Positions 50,619 through 61,480 of a stretch of 64,000 nt of DNA are shown here, piece after piece. The translations under genes and the position numbers were made by a program. The notes beneath the pieces are model-generated. The model was not told where the DNA came from and made no database searches. It saw nothing but the letters and a program-made list of their open reading frames with translations. The stretch's first letter is position 1. Every line of letters starts with the position of its first letter. The DNA comes from Bactericera cockerelli (Eukaryota; Arthropoda; Insecta; Hemiptera; Triozidae), in the NCBI GenBank assembly GCA_024516035.1, contig CM044964.1, positions 4,628,240-4,692,239 of the forward strand, read 5' to 3'.

Positions 50619-50836
50619 TTTTTTTTTTTTGAAAACGTTGATCTTTATTGATGTTTTAAACAATGGTTAGTTTTTAACATCGAGATAATTACAAGAAAAA
50701 GAAAAATACATCTAGATTATGTTGAATGTATTTTTAATTTACACTTCATTAATAGGACATTTTTTTTTTTTTTTAAGATGAGTGTTTCACAGCCTTTTTT
50801 ACTTTTTTATTTCGTAGCCATGAAACAGGAGCTACA
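50619..50836 (-). repeat. Two retroposon 3' ends in tandem
   Basis: A T run at 50619-50630 starts an unidentified minus-strand 3' end (to ~50760). A second T run starts a SINE family E 3' end (50776-50836). Confidence 0.6.
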
Positions 50837-50884
50837 TTGATATTAGAATCATTCAAACTTAGTAGACAAAGAAAATGTTGTTAC

Positions 50885-51010
50885 AAATGATAAATGGTGA
50901 TGTCACAATTACTCAAACCACTATCCAACCTTACTAAAAGAATCGTCAATTTAGGGTCTCGAACCAGTGACCTTGAAGTTAGTAGTCCAGTAAAGCTGCA
51001 TTACATTACT
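50885..51010 (-). repeat. Diverged tRNA-derived SINE
   Basis: 'ggttcgagaccc' B-box and a head 'ggctcagtaatgtaatgcag' in reverse orientation, with a tail resembling family A. Confidence 0.6.
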
Positions 51011-51039
51011 GAGCCTGAAGATACCATGATTTTTTTTAT

Positions 51040-51338
51040 TTAAAAATGAGTGTTTCGCAGCCGTTTTTATTTCGTAGCTATGAAAGAGGAGCTACAGTGG
51101 ACGCTTGTGGTCTGTGTTATAGCCTGCCCATCCCGTAGTATGCCTCCCCTCTGATGGGCGAGAAGTGACACAATACTTCCCATTTAGGTGCTGGGTCAAC
51201 ACGAGCGCACCGGAAGGTATCCCTTACAAACAATTGTAACCAAATTAAGAATACAAATTTTTGTCGGCACGGGGGATCGAACCCGGGACCTTCCGCATGG
51301 CAAGCGAGAGCTTAACCACTGAGCTAATCGTGCGCTCG
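51040..51338 (-). repeat. tRNA-Gly-like SINE (family E), complete
   Basis: The head on the minus strand ('gcgcacgattagctcagtgg', 'ctcgcttgccatgcggaagg', 'tcccgggttcgatccccc') resembles tRNA-Gly(GCC). The ~200-bp body ('gggataccttccggtgcgct', 'aggcatactacgggatgggc') and the family tail follow. Confidence 0.85.
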
Positions 51339-51344
51339 AATGTA

Positions 51345-51507
51345 TACACTATACAACACCAATAATATGTATACACTATACAACACCAATAATTACATAT
51401 TAAAATACAATATAATAGAAGAAAAAATAAATAAATATATACATAATATATGTCCCAACTAAAGGGCGGGGTTATTGCCTTTGGAAATCTCTTCCACCCA
51501 ACCCTTT
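51345..51507 (-). repeat. Non-LTR 3' end (family of 19990-23575)
   Basis: 'ggttgggtggaagagatttc', 'ggcaataaccccgccctt' and an A-rich tail on the minus strand. A duplicated 'tgtatacactatacaacacc' lies at its border. Confidence 0.75.
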
Positions 51508-51530
51508 AGGCAATCTCATCATCATCATAG

Positions 51531-51680
51531 GGTGAATCATAGGGTCACTGTGAACGATGGTAGCCAGACAGTGGAGGAATTACTCAGCACTTCTACCACT
51601 GTCTTTACAAGGAGGCTAATAATTGACAAGGGCCCCTAGAACCAAGCCAATGCTGGTCTACTCCCTGTTTATAGTGAAAT
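51531..51680 (-). repeat. Retroposon sharing the 'ctataaacagggag' head
   Basis: The minus strand starts 'ctataaacagggagtagacc', continues with a body unlike that at 22172-22440, and ends in (ATG)n. The head is shared with the 22172 element and the 57.7-kb minisatellite. Confidence 0.65.
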
Positions 51681-51940
51681 GTTCAATAAAAACAGAAAAA
51701 TAATATTTTTTTTGCGTGATTTTCATGTGATTCTACAAGTGACATTGGAAAAAACAATATTTTTAGTTGACGCCAAAAAAATCGCTAGCAAGTACCTACG
51801 CTGTCCGAAATATCTGGCGGCCCTTTGTCTCTACAACCTACAGAAAATTTCGGTAAAAAAAAACTGTAATGGTCGGGTCTTGAACCTACAACCTTTGTAT
51901 CAAAAGGCACCACGGATGCAAGTATCGATCTGTGACTCAC

Positions 51941-52088
51941 CTGGCCTTCTTGAACTTAATATTCCGCAGTCCGTAGATGTTGAAATTCCTCAAGGTCAAA
52001 GCCAGCCCTATCTGGCGAGATCCCTGATTGACGGTCAACTGTGTAATGAACAGGGGGTCCATTTTGGGCACTCTGTATTTTGGGTCAC
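51941..52088 (-). CDS. takeout/JHBP-family gene, exon 3
   Basis: Encodes residues ~62-110: GDPKYRVPKMDPLFITQL, then LTLRNFNIYGLRNIKF, matching the family's 'GIP..DPL' turn and the 'YGL' beta strand. The acceptor CTTTCTCCCAG and the donor CCAG|GTGAG are strong. Confidence 0.93.
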
Positions 52089-52094
52089 CTGGGA

Positions 52095-52952
52095 GAAAGA
52101 GGGAAGAATAGAGGGTCCATATTAGGCAACCCGACCTTGAGATTACCTTGGAAATAGTAAGAAATGTTAAAGAAAGGTGTTCATATTTAAAAGCTTAATT
52201 ACATGAGTATAGGGGTCCAATTTTTATTCTCTTTCTCTCTTTTTCTCTCTTGTTCTCTTTCCTTTTCTCTTTCTCTTACTTTTTCTCTGTCTCCTTATCT
52301 CATTTTTCACTCCCCCCAATCTCTTTCTCTTTCTCTCCATCTCGTTCTCGTCTCCTTCTATCACTCTCTTTGTTTGTCTGCGGTTTGCGCTTGATGGCCT
52401 ATTCACGTTAATTTGCGTTCAAAAGAAACAAATGTTACTTCCACCGCAGTTGCAAAGTTACAAAAGTCACACGTAACAAACACAACTCATTTCAAAAGTT
52501 TCAATTTGAAATTCCTGGCACGTTTTGACAAGTGGAACCTTCCCGTTTTGAAACTTTTCCGTGCACACGTTAACACCTCCGAGTTAAAACTGGAACTGTT
52601 TTTGGTTTTTTTACCCTATATGTTTAATTTATTTAAATATACTCGTATTATACGAGACAAACTGACTGGGGCATTGTAAATTCTAAATAAAAGTTTACAT
52701 ATTAAGTTGACCTCGTGTAGTAATATTAATGATAAACTTTAAAATTCTAATTTAATGGTAAAACAAAAATAGCAATAAATTTGAAGACTAAGAAAATAGA
52801 AGGGTTTTTTTTTCATCAAGATTTATACTATACAGTAGCTAGCTATTTCCTTTCCTTACAGTTCTGATTTCATATCCCATTTAACCATAGATTTATATTT
52901 CATTCAATGTAGTGGTCTACCATGGGTTATAAAGTATTTATATTTTTTTTTT
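52095..52952. other. Intron spacer
   Basis: It contains a CT-rich tract at 52224-52370; otherwise I see no feature. Confidence 0.5.
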
Positions 52953-53012
52953 TTTTTTCGTAGCTTTTTATTTTGTATCTATGAATTTACAGCTACTGTG
53001 GACGCTTGTGAA
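52953..53012 (-). repeat. SINE family E, 3' end
   Basis: 'cacaagcgtccacagtagct' and the A-rich tail in reverse orientation. Confidence 0.65.
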
Positions 53013-53094
53013 CAGAAAAAGTCCATTAGAAAATATATGTGAATAAATATCAATAAATAAAATATAAATAAATAACTACATAGGACAAGAAAAA

Positions 53095-53935
53095 AGATCA
53101 AAGGAAAAGAAAAAGGGTATCAGACCAAAGATAAAGGAAAATTGAAGGAGAAAATTGAAGAAGAGAAACGTGAATAAGAAAAAAGTAAAGAAGGGAGATA
53201 ATAGGTAGATCTGGAATTGTAGAAGTAAGAGAAAATTGAAAAAGACAACACGACAAAGAAAAAATTGCAGAAGAGAAACCTGAAGAAGCGCGAAAAATGG
53301 AAAATTGAAGAAGGAAAAATTACGAAAGGTGAAAAATGAGGAAAATAAAGAAAATTGTATGAGAGGAAAATGAAGAAGAGAGAGAAAAAGCAAAATTAAA
53401 AAAAGGAGAGAAAAGGAAAACACAAGAAAGATTGAAGAGGGAAAAGGGAAATTTGATCGAAGAGAAACGGGAAATTAAAGAAGAGAGAGAGGGAGAGAGA
53501 AAGGGAAAACAAAATAAATCCAATGATGATAATCTCCGGCATCAGAACTACTGAAACGTGAAATATAGGATATCCCGGGATGTGTGTGTATATGTGAGAG
53601 GGAGACAAATAAGAAGAAATACACAGAGGGAAAAATAGGGTTAAGTTGAGGCAGGAAGTGTTTGTATGAAAAGAAGATAATTGAACGATTTGGAGGGATA
53701 GAGATTTAGAGGGAGATAGGATAGAAAAGAAAAAGAAAAAAGAAAGAGAGAAGTAGATAAGAAGTGAGAAAATGAGAGATAAAAAAGTAAAAGTATGTAG
53801 AGGGAACTAAAGGACGAAAAGAAGAGAAAGAAGAGATTGAGGAAAAGAAAGAGGAAGACAGTGTGAGTTAAAAGAAGAAAAAAAGGTAGAGAAAATGCAC
53901 TGCAAGAGAAAGAGAGAGCGAGAGTGAAAACAATT
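53095..53935. repeat. Purine-rich (GA/GAA) tract
   Basis: About 840 bp of GAAA/GAAG-rich sequence on the plus strand. The Phe/Leu/Ser-rich minus-strand open frames are compositional. Confidence 0.85.
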
Positions 53936-54600
53936 TCAATTCCATATATAAATATTTTTAATTCCATGTAAATGAACTTTATGAAGTTGTGAGATACAAA
54001 ATTTCTCTCATGACCTGCATAAAATGAAATTTACATTTAGTACAATGCACATTGCACAGCTAATTGTTACACGGCGTACATAAGATTTTTAATGATCAAT
54101 GTTTTTTATTTTTTTACATGAACGGGGGTTCCATTATACATTTTTACTTAACATTATATGTTAAAAACTATATTGAAAAATTATATTAAAAAAAAAAAAC
54201 TAAAATCCTAACTAGCTTAACTGGTTAATACAACAGCTTAAAATAAAATATGTTACTAACATTAAATTAAAATTAAAGTTAAAGTTTAAATTTTAGGTGA
54301 TAAAGAGAATGGTAGCTTTCCTGATCTAGCTAGGTCTACTACCTTTCCCGGAGGATCCGAAGAGATATCCACGCCCCCATCACTGGCTTCGTTATAATAA
54401 TGTTTTTTTATTGTATTTTTCTACCTTACGGTGTTTACAATGTGTACTTACTTACTAGATTACAATAAGACTATGTATATAATATGTAAATACTAAAAAT
54501 ATTAAAAATTAAAATTAAAAATATGTGTAAAAGAAAAAAAAAAAAAAAAATAGTTTTAAACAAAATAAAATATGATGACGACAGCTACGCTCTTACCAAT
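53936..54600. other. AT-rich spacer
   Basis: 54290-54400 holds a more complex segment ('cctttcccggaggatccgaa', 'gatatccacgcccccatcac') that looks like non-LTR 3' sequence. No ORF. Confidence 0.4.
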
Positions 54601-54603
54601 TTT

Positions 54604-54750
54604 AGAGAGAGAGAGACAGAGAGAGAGAGAGAGATAGAGAGAGAGAAAAAAAAAGAGAGAGAGAAAGGAGAGAGAGGCGAGAGAAAGAGAGGAGAAGGGA
54701 GGGGGGAGAGATAAAAAGGAGAGTGTGAGGGTAAAAGAAAGAGTGAGAGT
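54604..54750. repeat. GA-rich microsatellite
   Basis: (GA)n with AAA interruptions. Confidence 0.9.
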
Positions 54751-54792
54751 TATATAGGTGATTACACTGATTACCCACTATGAAGACGCAGA

Positions 54793-55338
54793 TCATCCTA
54801 GAAAATCAGAGAAGGAGTAAGGAGCTAGCCCCACCAGCTGTTCTTTGAGATTACTTTTGAAGGATGGTAAAGGTAAATCTTTTAGAGATGGGGAGATTTT
54901 GTTGAAAAGCTTAATACCATCCTTCAAAAACGATTTGTCCATCATTTTGTTGTTGCTTGTAATTAAGTTATTTTTATTTCTGGTGTTATAACAATGGATC
55001 TGGCAATGTTTGGTTAGGGTGGGGGCTATTTTATAGATATGGACGCAAACATCTAGGATGATCTGCGCGTACACAGTGAGAACTCCGTGGGTCCTGAATA
55101 AGGGTTTACAGGATACTCTCCTTCCATACCCAAACACAGCACGCAGAGCTCTCTTTTGTAAAAGAAATACATCTTTCACTTCTGGGGCAAAGCCCCAGTA
55201 AATGATAACATAAGACATTAAGCTATGAAAATAGGAAAAGTATGAGAGCAAAGCTGCAGTGGAATCGACATTCCTCCGGACCGAGCCGATAGCAAAGATG
55301 GATGTTGCTAGTTTAGATGTGAGATGTTCGTTCCACAT
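54793..55338 (-). pseudogene. Non-LTR reverse transcriptase C-terminal fragment
   Basis: 181 open codons match the region after the RT catalytic domain in CR1/Jockey-group ORF2 proteins: WNEHLTSKL, SYFHSLMSYVIIYWG, VFLLQKRALRAVFGYGRR, then YNTRNKNNL. No catalytic YADD block is present, so the element is 5'-truncated. Its 5' edge is near 55340 and the 3' UTR runs into the GA tract. It lies in intron 2 of the takeout-like gene in the same orientation. It is a different family from the elements at 19990 and 34852, judged by sequence. Confidence 0.82.
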
Positions 55339-55495
55339 ATTTGTCTGCGATATTGGTCGGTAATACTTCTATCTCTCTGAACGTTTCACAGGTTCATAAC
55401 CCCACTGAAGTAAGTGTTTTTTCCTTTTTATAAAATAATTCAATAGGTATATCTTCTATTTCTGTACTTTTTAGGCGTTATCATGAAAATCTCAC

Positions 55496-55588
55496 CATTG
55501 ATGAACTGTGGAATAGCTGCTTGTCCATGCCGGACCACACAATCGTTCAAGTTCGGGTCATGTCGGCTGCAGGGCTTCGTGTAGGAAG
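55496..55588 (-). CDS. takeout/JHBP-family gene, exon 2
   Basis: Encodes residues ~31-61. The junction with exon 1 gives LKLPSYTKPC, then SRHDPNLNDCVV, the two-cysteine N-terminal motif of the family (a disulfide in known structures), then QAAIPQFING. Acceptor TTTCAG at 55589-55594 and donor G|GTGAGA at 55495 are good. Confidence 0.92.
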
Positions 55589-55669
55589 CTGAAATATATA
55601 AAAAAAATATATAATCAGTATAAACAGAAAAGTGAGAAGTTGTACTAGATGTACATGAATATCAGAACA

Positions 55670-55714
55670 TACCTGGACAGCTGTTTCGAGCTTATTTGCT
55701 CTCATCAGCAGGTA
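55670..55714 (-). ncRNA. Hammerhead ribozyme, minimal type I
   Basis: Read on the minus strand: stem I strand TACCTG, core CTGATGA, stem II GAGC-AAATAA-GCTC, core GAA, stem III ACAG/CTGT, cleavage-site C, stem I strand CAGGTA. Every invariant core base is present, and stems I (6 bp) and II (4 bp) pair perfectly. Stem III is the palindrome ACAGCTGT with almost no loop, as in the minimal hammerheads of Penelope-like retroelements, which can act as dimers. It would self-cleave after GTC. The surrounding repeat (55620-55780) has no visible RT. A diverged relative is at 24690-24830. It lies in intron 2 of the takeout-like gene, on the sense strand. Confidence 0.85.
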
Positions 55715-55777
55715 ATAGTTCTAAGAATCCATGCCATCAACTAACCTCTCTATGTTAATCAGTATAAAAATATAATA

Positions 55778-55982
55778 ATAATATCGCCTTATTTATACTG
55801 CCCGATTAGGACTATTAAAGTCCCATTATTCCAGCAGTAATATGTATTGTCTTGTATTATTATGTGGTAAAAATCCCAAATGGGAGGATGACTTGTCATG
55901 TCCCGGCTGGGTTTCGAACCCACGACCTCTGAAATCTCTGGATTCATAGAGTGCCGCCTTTACCACTGAGCTAGCGGGACAG
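55778..55982 (-). repeat. tRNA-derived SINE (family D), complete
   Basis: (TAA)n tail, body and tRNA-like head ('tgtcccgctagctcagtggt') in reverse orientation. Confidence 0.85.
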
Positions 55983-56934
55983 TTAGTTTCACTTTTTATA
56001 TTTCAAAACTGTAGAAGGCAACATAAAAATAGTGTTCATTAAAAATATAAAAAATAATTTCCATTCTGTTTGTGAACCCTAGCCTTGGGCTTTTATTTCC
56101 GCTATCAGCTTCCCACTATACTACTGGTTACTGATAGTTGTTACCGTCCATTTCTCAGACATTGGTAAAAAGTATGATGGGACCAACCTGTGATGATGTT
56201 TGTATAATAATATTATCGCCTTATGTATTATCTTATTTTTTTTATTTTTTAACCGAACACAGTGAGCCAAACGAAGCCAAATACTGGACGATTTGGCTTC
56301 GTTTGTCTGTCTTTCTGTGTGTTTGTCTGTGTGTTTGTTCTGTGTGTTTCCGCGATAACTCTCGAACGGATTCTTCAAAATTGATGAAATTTTGTATACA
56401 TGTTTATTGGGGTATTAGAATTTTACCTATAGTTTTTGGGCCGAATTAGACCAACCGGCGAAAATTGGTGAAACCGTTTGCTGAAAATTCAAAACGATTT
56501 TTTTATTTTATTGAAACAAGCAAGGCTCATTAATGTTGTTGAGAAAATATATTTGAGTTTATTGGTGAAATTTGGTGATCTTCAAAGCTAAGGGGATTGA
56601 ACTGTGGTTAAAATCGTAAAAGAACAAAATAAGGGCCGGTTGATATTTTTTAATTAAAAAGCATCGAGTGGGGTATTGAATGAAAAGTCTCGATGTCCTC
56701 ATGCGTGATTGAACATTTATAATGTGATACTTGAATCTGTGTGAGGTTTACAGTTCACAGAACCACTAGTTACTTATATTGAGAATATTTATTGGAGAAT
56801 TAAACCATTAATAATAATAAATGTGAGATAGGCACCAGGCACCTATATCACGGTGGTGAGGAGATTGTGTGGACGCCCAGATCCAATGTCTAGACTCCTT
56901 TCATGTCCATTGATTCTATCAGGTTTAGATATTA
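55983..56934. other. Intron spacer with an unidentified repeat-like block
   Basis: 56250-56480 ('tttccgcgataactctcgaa', 'gatgaaattttgtatacatg') reads like a common interspersed-repeat segment, with an inverted pair 'aacgaagccaaat'/'atttggcttcgtt' at 56271-56303. No gene. Confidence 0.4.
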
Positions 56935-57150
56935 ATTTGAGATCAGGGTAGGGGTTTCACCCTCCACTAGCTGGGAATCGTACCAGCTACCCACATCAAT
57001 CTCACTCAGCCTAGGTAGAGCCGGAAATGCCAGACTCACGTGTTGAGAAGGACCAATATTTTCTGTGTGAAAAGTCTGCCCCAAGCAGGAATTGAACGAA
57101 GGATCTCTAGACTACGGGCAGAAGTAAAACCGTTAGGCCACCGGGGTTGG
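56935..57150 (-). repeat. tRNA-headed SINE with shared core (family G)
   Basis: Head, core and start of the tail in reverse orientation ('ggccaccggggttgg' at its 5' end). Confidence 0.78.
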
Positions 57151-57385
57151 CAATTAAACCATTCTTAACAATAAATACACGAACTATTTATTTTCATACG
57201 AATTGTTTTATTATTATAACTTAAACTTGGCAAACTCATGAAATAATTGAACTAAGTATACAGATGTAGCAAACGGTAGTTAGCAAACTTGGCCCGATAT
57301 AACATCGGACAGGATAATCGCAGACATGTGGAAATTGTGAAACGTGATAATAATAGTAATAAACATAATTGATTATAGTAATAAA

Positions 57386-57550
57386 TCGATCTCAGTAGCT
57401 TGGTCAATAAGGCGGTGGACTTGTAACCTGGAGGTTGGTGGTTCAAGTCCCGGTTCCAGCGTAGATTTAATTGCGATATCACGTAGATTTAGTTGCGAGT
57501 TTCAGTAGTTGCGATATCACGGAAGTGATGACTACAAAAATGATAACTAA
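57386..57550 (+). repeat. tRNA-derived SINE (family A)
   Basis: Head 'tcagtagcttggtcaataag' and B-box 'ggttcaagtccc'. The tail contains a short internal duplication ('gatatcacgtagatttagtt'). Confidence 0.82.
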
Positions 57551-57659
57551 ATATATTAATAAAAATCTGATATAATAATATACATAATGTAGTATATTTT
57601 TGGAAGTAATATTGTCCACAAGTATACGAAGCTCTTAGAACAGGACATAGTTATAAGTC

Positions 57660-58195
57660 TGTCTGTCGGCACTATAAACAGTCTAGCTGGGGCTCTATAA
57701 ACAGTCTGGCTGGTTGACCATAAGCCTGGGAGACTATAACTCGGTCTGGCTGGGGGACTATAAATTGGTCTGGCTGGGAGACTATAAATTGGTCTGGCTG
57801 GGGGACTATAAATTTGTCTGGCTGGAAGACTATCAATTTGTATGGCTGGGAACTGTAAATTGGTCTGACTGGGGGACTATAAATTGGTCGGGCGACTGTA
57901 AATTTGTCTGGCTGGGAGACTATAAATTGGTCTGGCTGGGAGACTATAAATTTGTCTGGCTGGGAGACTATAAATTTGTCTGGCTGGGAACTGTAAATTG
58001 GTCTGGCTGGGGGACTATAAATTTGTCTGGCTGGGAGACTATAAATTTGTCTGGCTGGGAGACTATAAATTGGTCTGGCTGGGAGACTATAAATTTGTCT
58101 GGCTGGGGGACTATAAAGTGGTCTGACTGGGGGACTATAAACCTGGGAGACTATAAGTTAATCTGGCTCTGGGACTATAAACAGGGAGTAGACCA
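57660..58195 (+). repeat. 24-bp minisatellite built from a retroposon head
   Basis: About 20 units of 'ggctgggagactataaattg' plus 'gtct' with variants. The array ends in 'ctataaacagggagtagacc', the head of the 51531-51680 and 22172-22440 elements. The eight-residue repeating frame (57714-58235) follows from the 24-bp period. Confidence 0.88.
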
Positions 58196-58235
58196 GATCA
58201 AAGCCTTACCCGGGCTTACTAGCAGGCAGCTCTAG

Positions 58236-59249
58236 TAAGCCGTTCAAAACGCTTAAATTAAAAGCCTTAATGTCCACTGGATGATTAGTCCCGCGGATCA
58301 TTGGCTCTGTGAGTAAATTTTCAAAAGCACCGCAGACAAAGTTGAGGTAGACCCTTTTTGGTAGACTATTCGTGTTGTCGCGAAAAATTGAATTGGACAT
58401 ACTATCAAAAATAAAACAAAAAATGTGCAGATCAACCCACTAGTTGTAAAATTTAGATCACATTAAACTGTTGTAATTGTGAATTTTGATATTTTTATTA
58501 CTTTCTTTAAAATTAGTATTTTTTTTGTTTGTATCGTGTATTAATGTATAATGGGCTCTGCTCATAAATAATAAATCGGTACACCCGATATTATTATTAT
58601 TAATGTTAAAGTTTTGTTATTAAACAGTAAATTCAGTTACATTCTGGCGAGAGCTTATTTTTAGCTGAGTCCCATTATGATGATAATTAAAATTATACGT
58701 GAATAGCCATAAATTTAACTCGGTCTGTAATTTGCACTAGAGAACTCGTTTTTTGAAGTAGGTTTTATGTTCGGATTCCAAACGTCCATTCACATTAAGC
58801 CAGTATATATTCTATATAAATATGTATGTTATGTATGTATGTATAGATGTATAGGTACGTATTTATATTTATCCTCTTCCTACCCAACCAATATTTTAGG
58901 TTTGTAGTGTTATCACCCCAAAGTACATCTAGGTAAATGCACACTGAGAATGTAATGGTATCTTTCCGAGTCAAGTTCTTTTTGTAGTGATAACACCCCA
59001 TGTGCATCTAAATGCACAATTAATATTTACGAGATTTGATAGTCAATGTGAACGAATCCTACAGAGAGAAGTTTTTAATCAACACAGAATTGAAATGCAT
59101 AGTGGGGTGGTAGCACTACAAAGTAAAAATTTTGCTTGGGAGGATAGCTTTACAAAAAAAATGTGCATTTCTATGTACATTGGGTAGAAAGAGGTTAAAG
59201 GTACTTGTTGTTAAATCTAAATTTATAAAAGGCAGAAGTGTTTCATATA
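58236..59249. other. Intron spacer
   Basis: No gene. 'tttgtagtgttatcacccca' with 'catctaggtaaatgcac' (58899-58944) is repeated in changed form at 58983-59022. Confidence 0.45.
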
Positions 59250-59919
59250 CAGGGTGGAGCACGGAAGACGGAGGTACTTGGTAGCGCATGCGCAGCAGTG
59301 GTCTGTTAGGGGGTTTATTTGAAAGAGGTAAATGGGAGTTTTTTGATAGCTCAGATTGTTTTCTTGATACCTTGAAATTTTTGGAAACTGGGGCCGAGTT
59401 CCAAAAAATTGCCGGTATTTTTGAGGTTCCCGCTTGGACTAACTTTTTTTTTTTATTCATTTATGATGGGGTTTGTGACTTATCAAATCCAATGGTTTTC
59501 TGGTGTTGATTACGAATTTGAAATTGATGTTTATTTAACTCTTACCGTTGAGTCACCAGTGGTGGAATTAGTGATAAGGAAAGTCGTTTGGTTTCACACC
59601 AGATTTTTTCCTTTGGGACTACCTCAAATCCAAGGTTGATCGTCTCAGAACCATAGAAGACTCAGAACCATAGAAGACAAGAACAATATTGGGGTCAACA
59701 TCGCCGAAATTCCTATGAAAATGCTCGGAAAGTTCACGAAAACGTTAGGAAACGGCTTGATTAGTGTATTCAGAGTGACTTTGTCCATTTGCTAAATAAG
59801 CTCTTTCAAACCAAATAAATTAAAATTTCTGATGCTAAAAATAAAATGTTTAAGATTTTTCCATTAATTAGTTTTACTTTTTCATTTTATAATCCATCCG
59901 TATTTCGCACTCCACCCTG
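59250..59919 (+). mobile_element. Mariner element relic, 670 bp
   Basis: The ends CAGGGTGGAGCACGGAAGAC and an imperfect complement ('cgcactccaccctg') are flanked by TA. Pieces of mariner C-terminal transposase lie inside: a degraded WPPRSPDL-region and FFLWGYLKS-like stretch near 59570-59635, and IEDKNNIGVNIAEIPMKML near 59660-59720. It is internally deleted and frameshifted. Confidence 0.75.
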
Positions 59920-60186
59920 TACATATATGCGGGTAGGTCTGATGTCTAAATTTCATACTATTTATGTACTATAAGACTCAAGTGGTTTGTTATTCAATCC
60001 AACGTGGTGCCAGGCGTGCATGGTTGCTTGTTTTTGGATCAGGGTGAGATTTCTGGGTCATTAACATTAGCACATGTTGAGACGGCGCACCATTATACCG
60101 GGTCGCTCAGTGCCTGGTACCCACGGAGCCTATGCCTTGTACCCTGGGGTAGACCCAGTACCAGGTAAATTCATCTAACCATGTAA
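59920..60186. other. Intron spacer
   Basis: I see no feature. Confidence 0.5.
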
Positions 60187-60500
60187 AGCGCTCGATTATC
60201 TCAGTGGTTAAGCACTCGCTTGCCATGCGGAAGGTCCTGTGTTCGATCCCCCTTGCCGACAAAAATTTGTATTCTTAATTTGGTTACAATTATTGTTTGT
60301 AAGGGATACCTTTCGGTGCGCTCGTGTTGGCCCAGCACCTAAATGGGAAGTATTGAGTCGCTTCTTGCCCATCAGAGGGGAGGCATACTACGGGATGGGC
60401 AGGCTACAACACAGACCACAAGCGTCTACAGTAGCTCCTGTTTCAAGGCTACGAAATAAAAAAGGCTGTGAAACACTCGTCTTTAAGAAAAAAAAATATT
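60187..60500 (+). repeat. tRNA-Gly-like SINE (family E), complete
   Basis: Head with 'cttgccatgcggaaggtc' and B-box 'gttcgatccccc', body and family tail ('aaaggctgtgaaacactcgt'). Confidence 0.85.
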
Positions 60501-60508
60501 ATTATGGG

Positions 60509-60634
60509 CGGAATTAATAGACAACATCAATAACTTAAGTCATTGGTAAGTTCGGTTTTCCCTATCTTACACAGTACGCAATTCGTGACTTAACGCCACA
60601 GAGGTATTACAAAAACGTCTACTAATTCCGCCCT
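60509..60634. mobile_element. Small MITE, copy 2
   Basis: The ends 'gggcggaattaatagac' and 'gtctactaattccgccc' match the element at 9589-9719, in opposite internal orientation. Confidence 0.78.
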
Positions 60635-60744
60635 AAGTGTAAGAGGCCTCAACGGAGTTCCGAAAATCGTCTCTCTCAAGCTGTAGGTACCAGGGTCTGG
60701 GGTCTAAGGTCCAGGGCGTGTGGTATAGGCCAGGGTCCTCGGCA

Positions 60745-60960
60745 TGGCCGCCTGCTTAGAGTGGCAGAGTGGGTTAGCGCACTAAACTTGACCGCACGGT
60801 GACCTGGGTTCGATCCTCAGCGGCGTAAAACTGAGGAGTTTTTTTTTGGGTGATTATATTACTTTCCTTTCTATGTATATTGTATGTATGTACGAGTTTC
60901 TTTGTGGTGAAGCACAAGGCCTCTTCACAATTTTTGTGGGTAGCGCAGCATTATTAAGAG
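60745..60960 (+). repeat. tRNA-derived SINE, another family
   Basis: The head 'agagtggcagagtgggttag' with B-box 'gggttcgatcctc', then a body without match elsewhere in the window. It occurs once here, so it is tentative. Confidence 0.5.
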
Positions 60961-61029
60961 CCTCCTTTTTTCTCTCTTATCCATGAGGATGTCGTATTTC
61001 TACCGAACATCTTGGTAGAAAAGAAAGTA

Positions 61030-61205
61030 GAAAACCGTCCACACACGTGCAATATTGTTGCTACTATGTTGCACGTGTGTGGACGGCACCTGAACATTAA
61101 AACAGAATGGATCACTGACGAAGACGAACTGTAACACGTTGCTGCAACAGTGTTCCAATTACCACACACATGTTGCATCAACGTGTTGCATGTTGCACCT
61201 GTGTG
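61030..61205. repeat. Inverted-repeat element
   Basis: 'cgtccacacacgtgcaa' is mirrored by 'ttgcacgtgtgtggacg' (61036-61095) and again by 'gttgcacctgtgtggac' at 61191. It is possibly a small Harbinger-type MITE. Confidence 0.5.
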
Positions 61206-61299
61206 GACCCAGCATATGATAAGGATAATTAAAAATGGAGAAAAAGAGGAGCCACTGATTTTCCACTCTGTACTTGGATGTCCGAGGTCCACTCATACC

Positions 61300-61425
61300 T
61301 CGTGAGGAAAAATTCTGACAGAGTTTTTCCGCTACCGGAATGGCATGGATGTAAACGTAAAGTAAGGTGCCCTGAAATAATGAGAAAGCGGTTACGGGGC
61401 ACAATTACCTTTATAAAAAAAATCA
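61300..61425 (+). repeat. SINE family B, headless
   Basis: The body from 'ttctgacagagtttttccgc' to 'ggggcacaattacctt' matches 427-540. The tRNA head is replaced by other sequence. Confidence 0.75.
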
Positions 61426-61480
61426 TTTGGCAATAATTAAAATACTTTTTGTGCACAAAAAAAAATCGATAGGTACTTAC

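Noticed and set aside
57714..58235. 173-codon frame with eight-residue repeats
   Set aside because: The period is 24 bp and the units belong to a retroposon-head minisatellite. No promoter or splice context.
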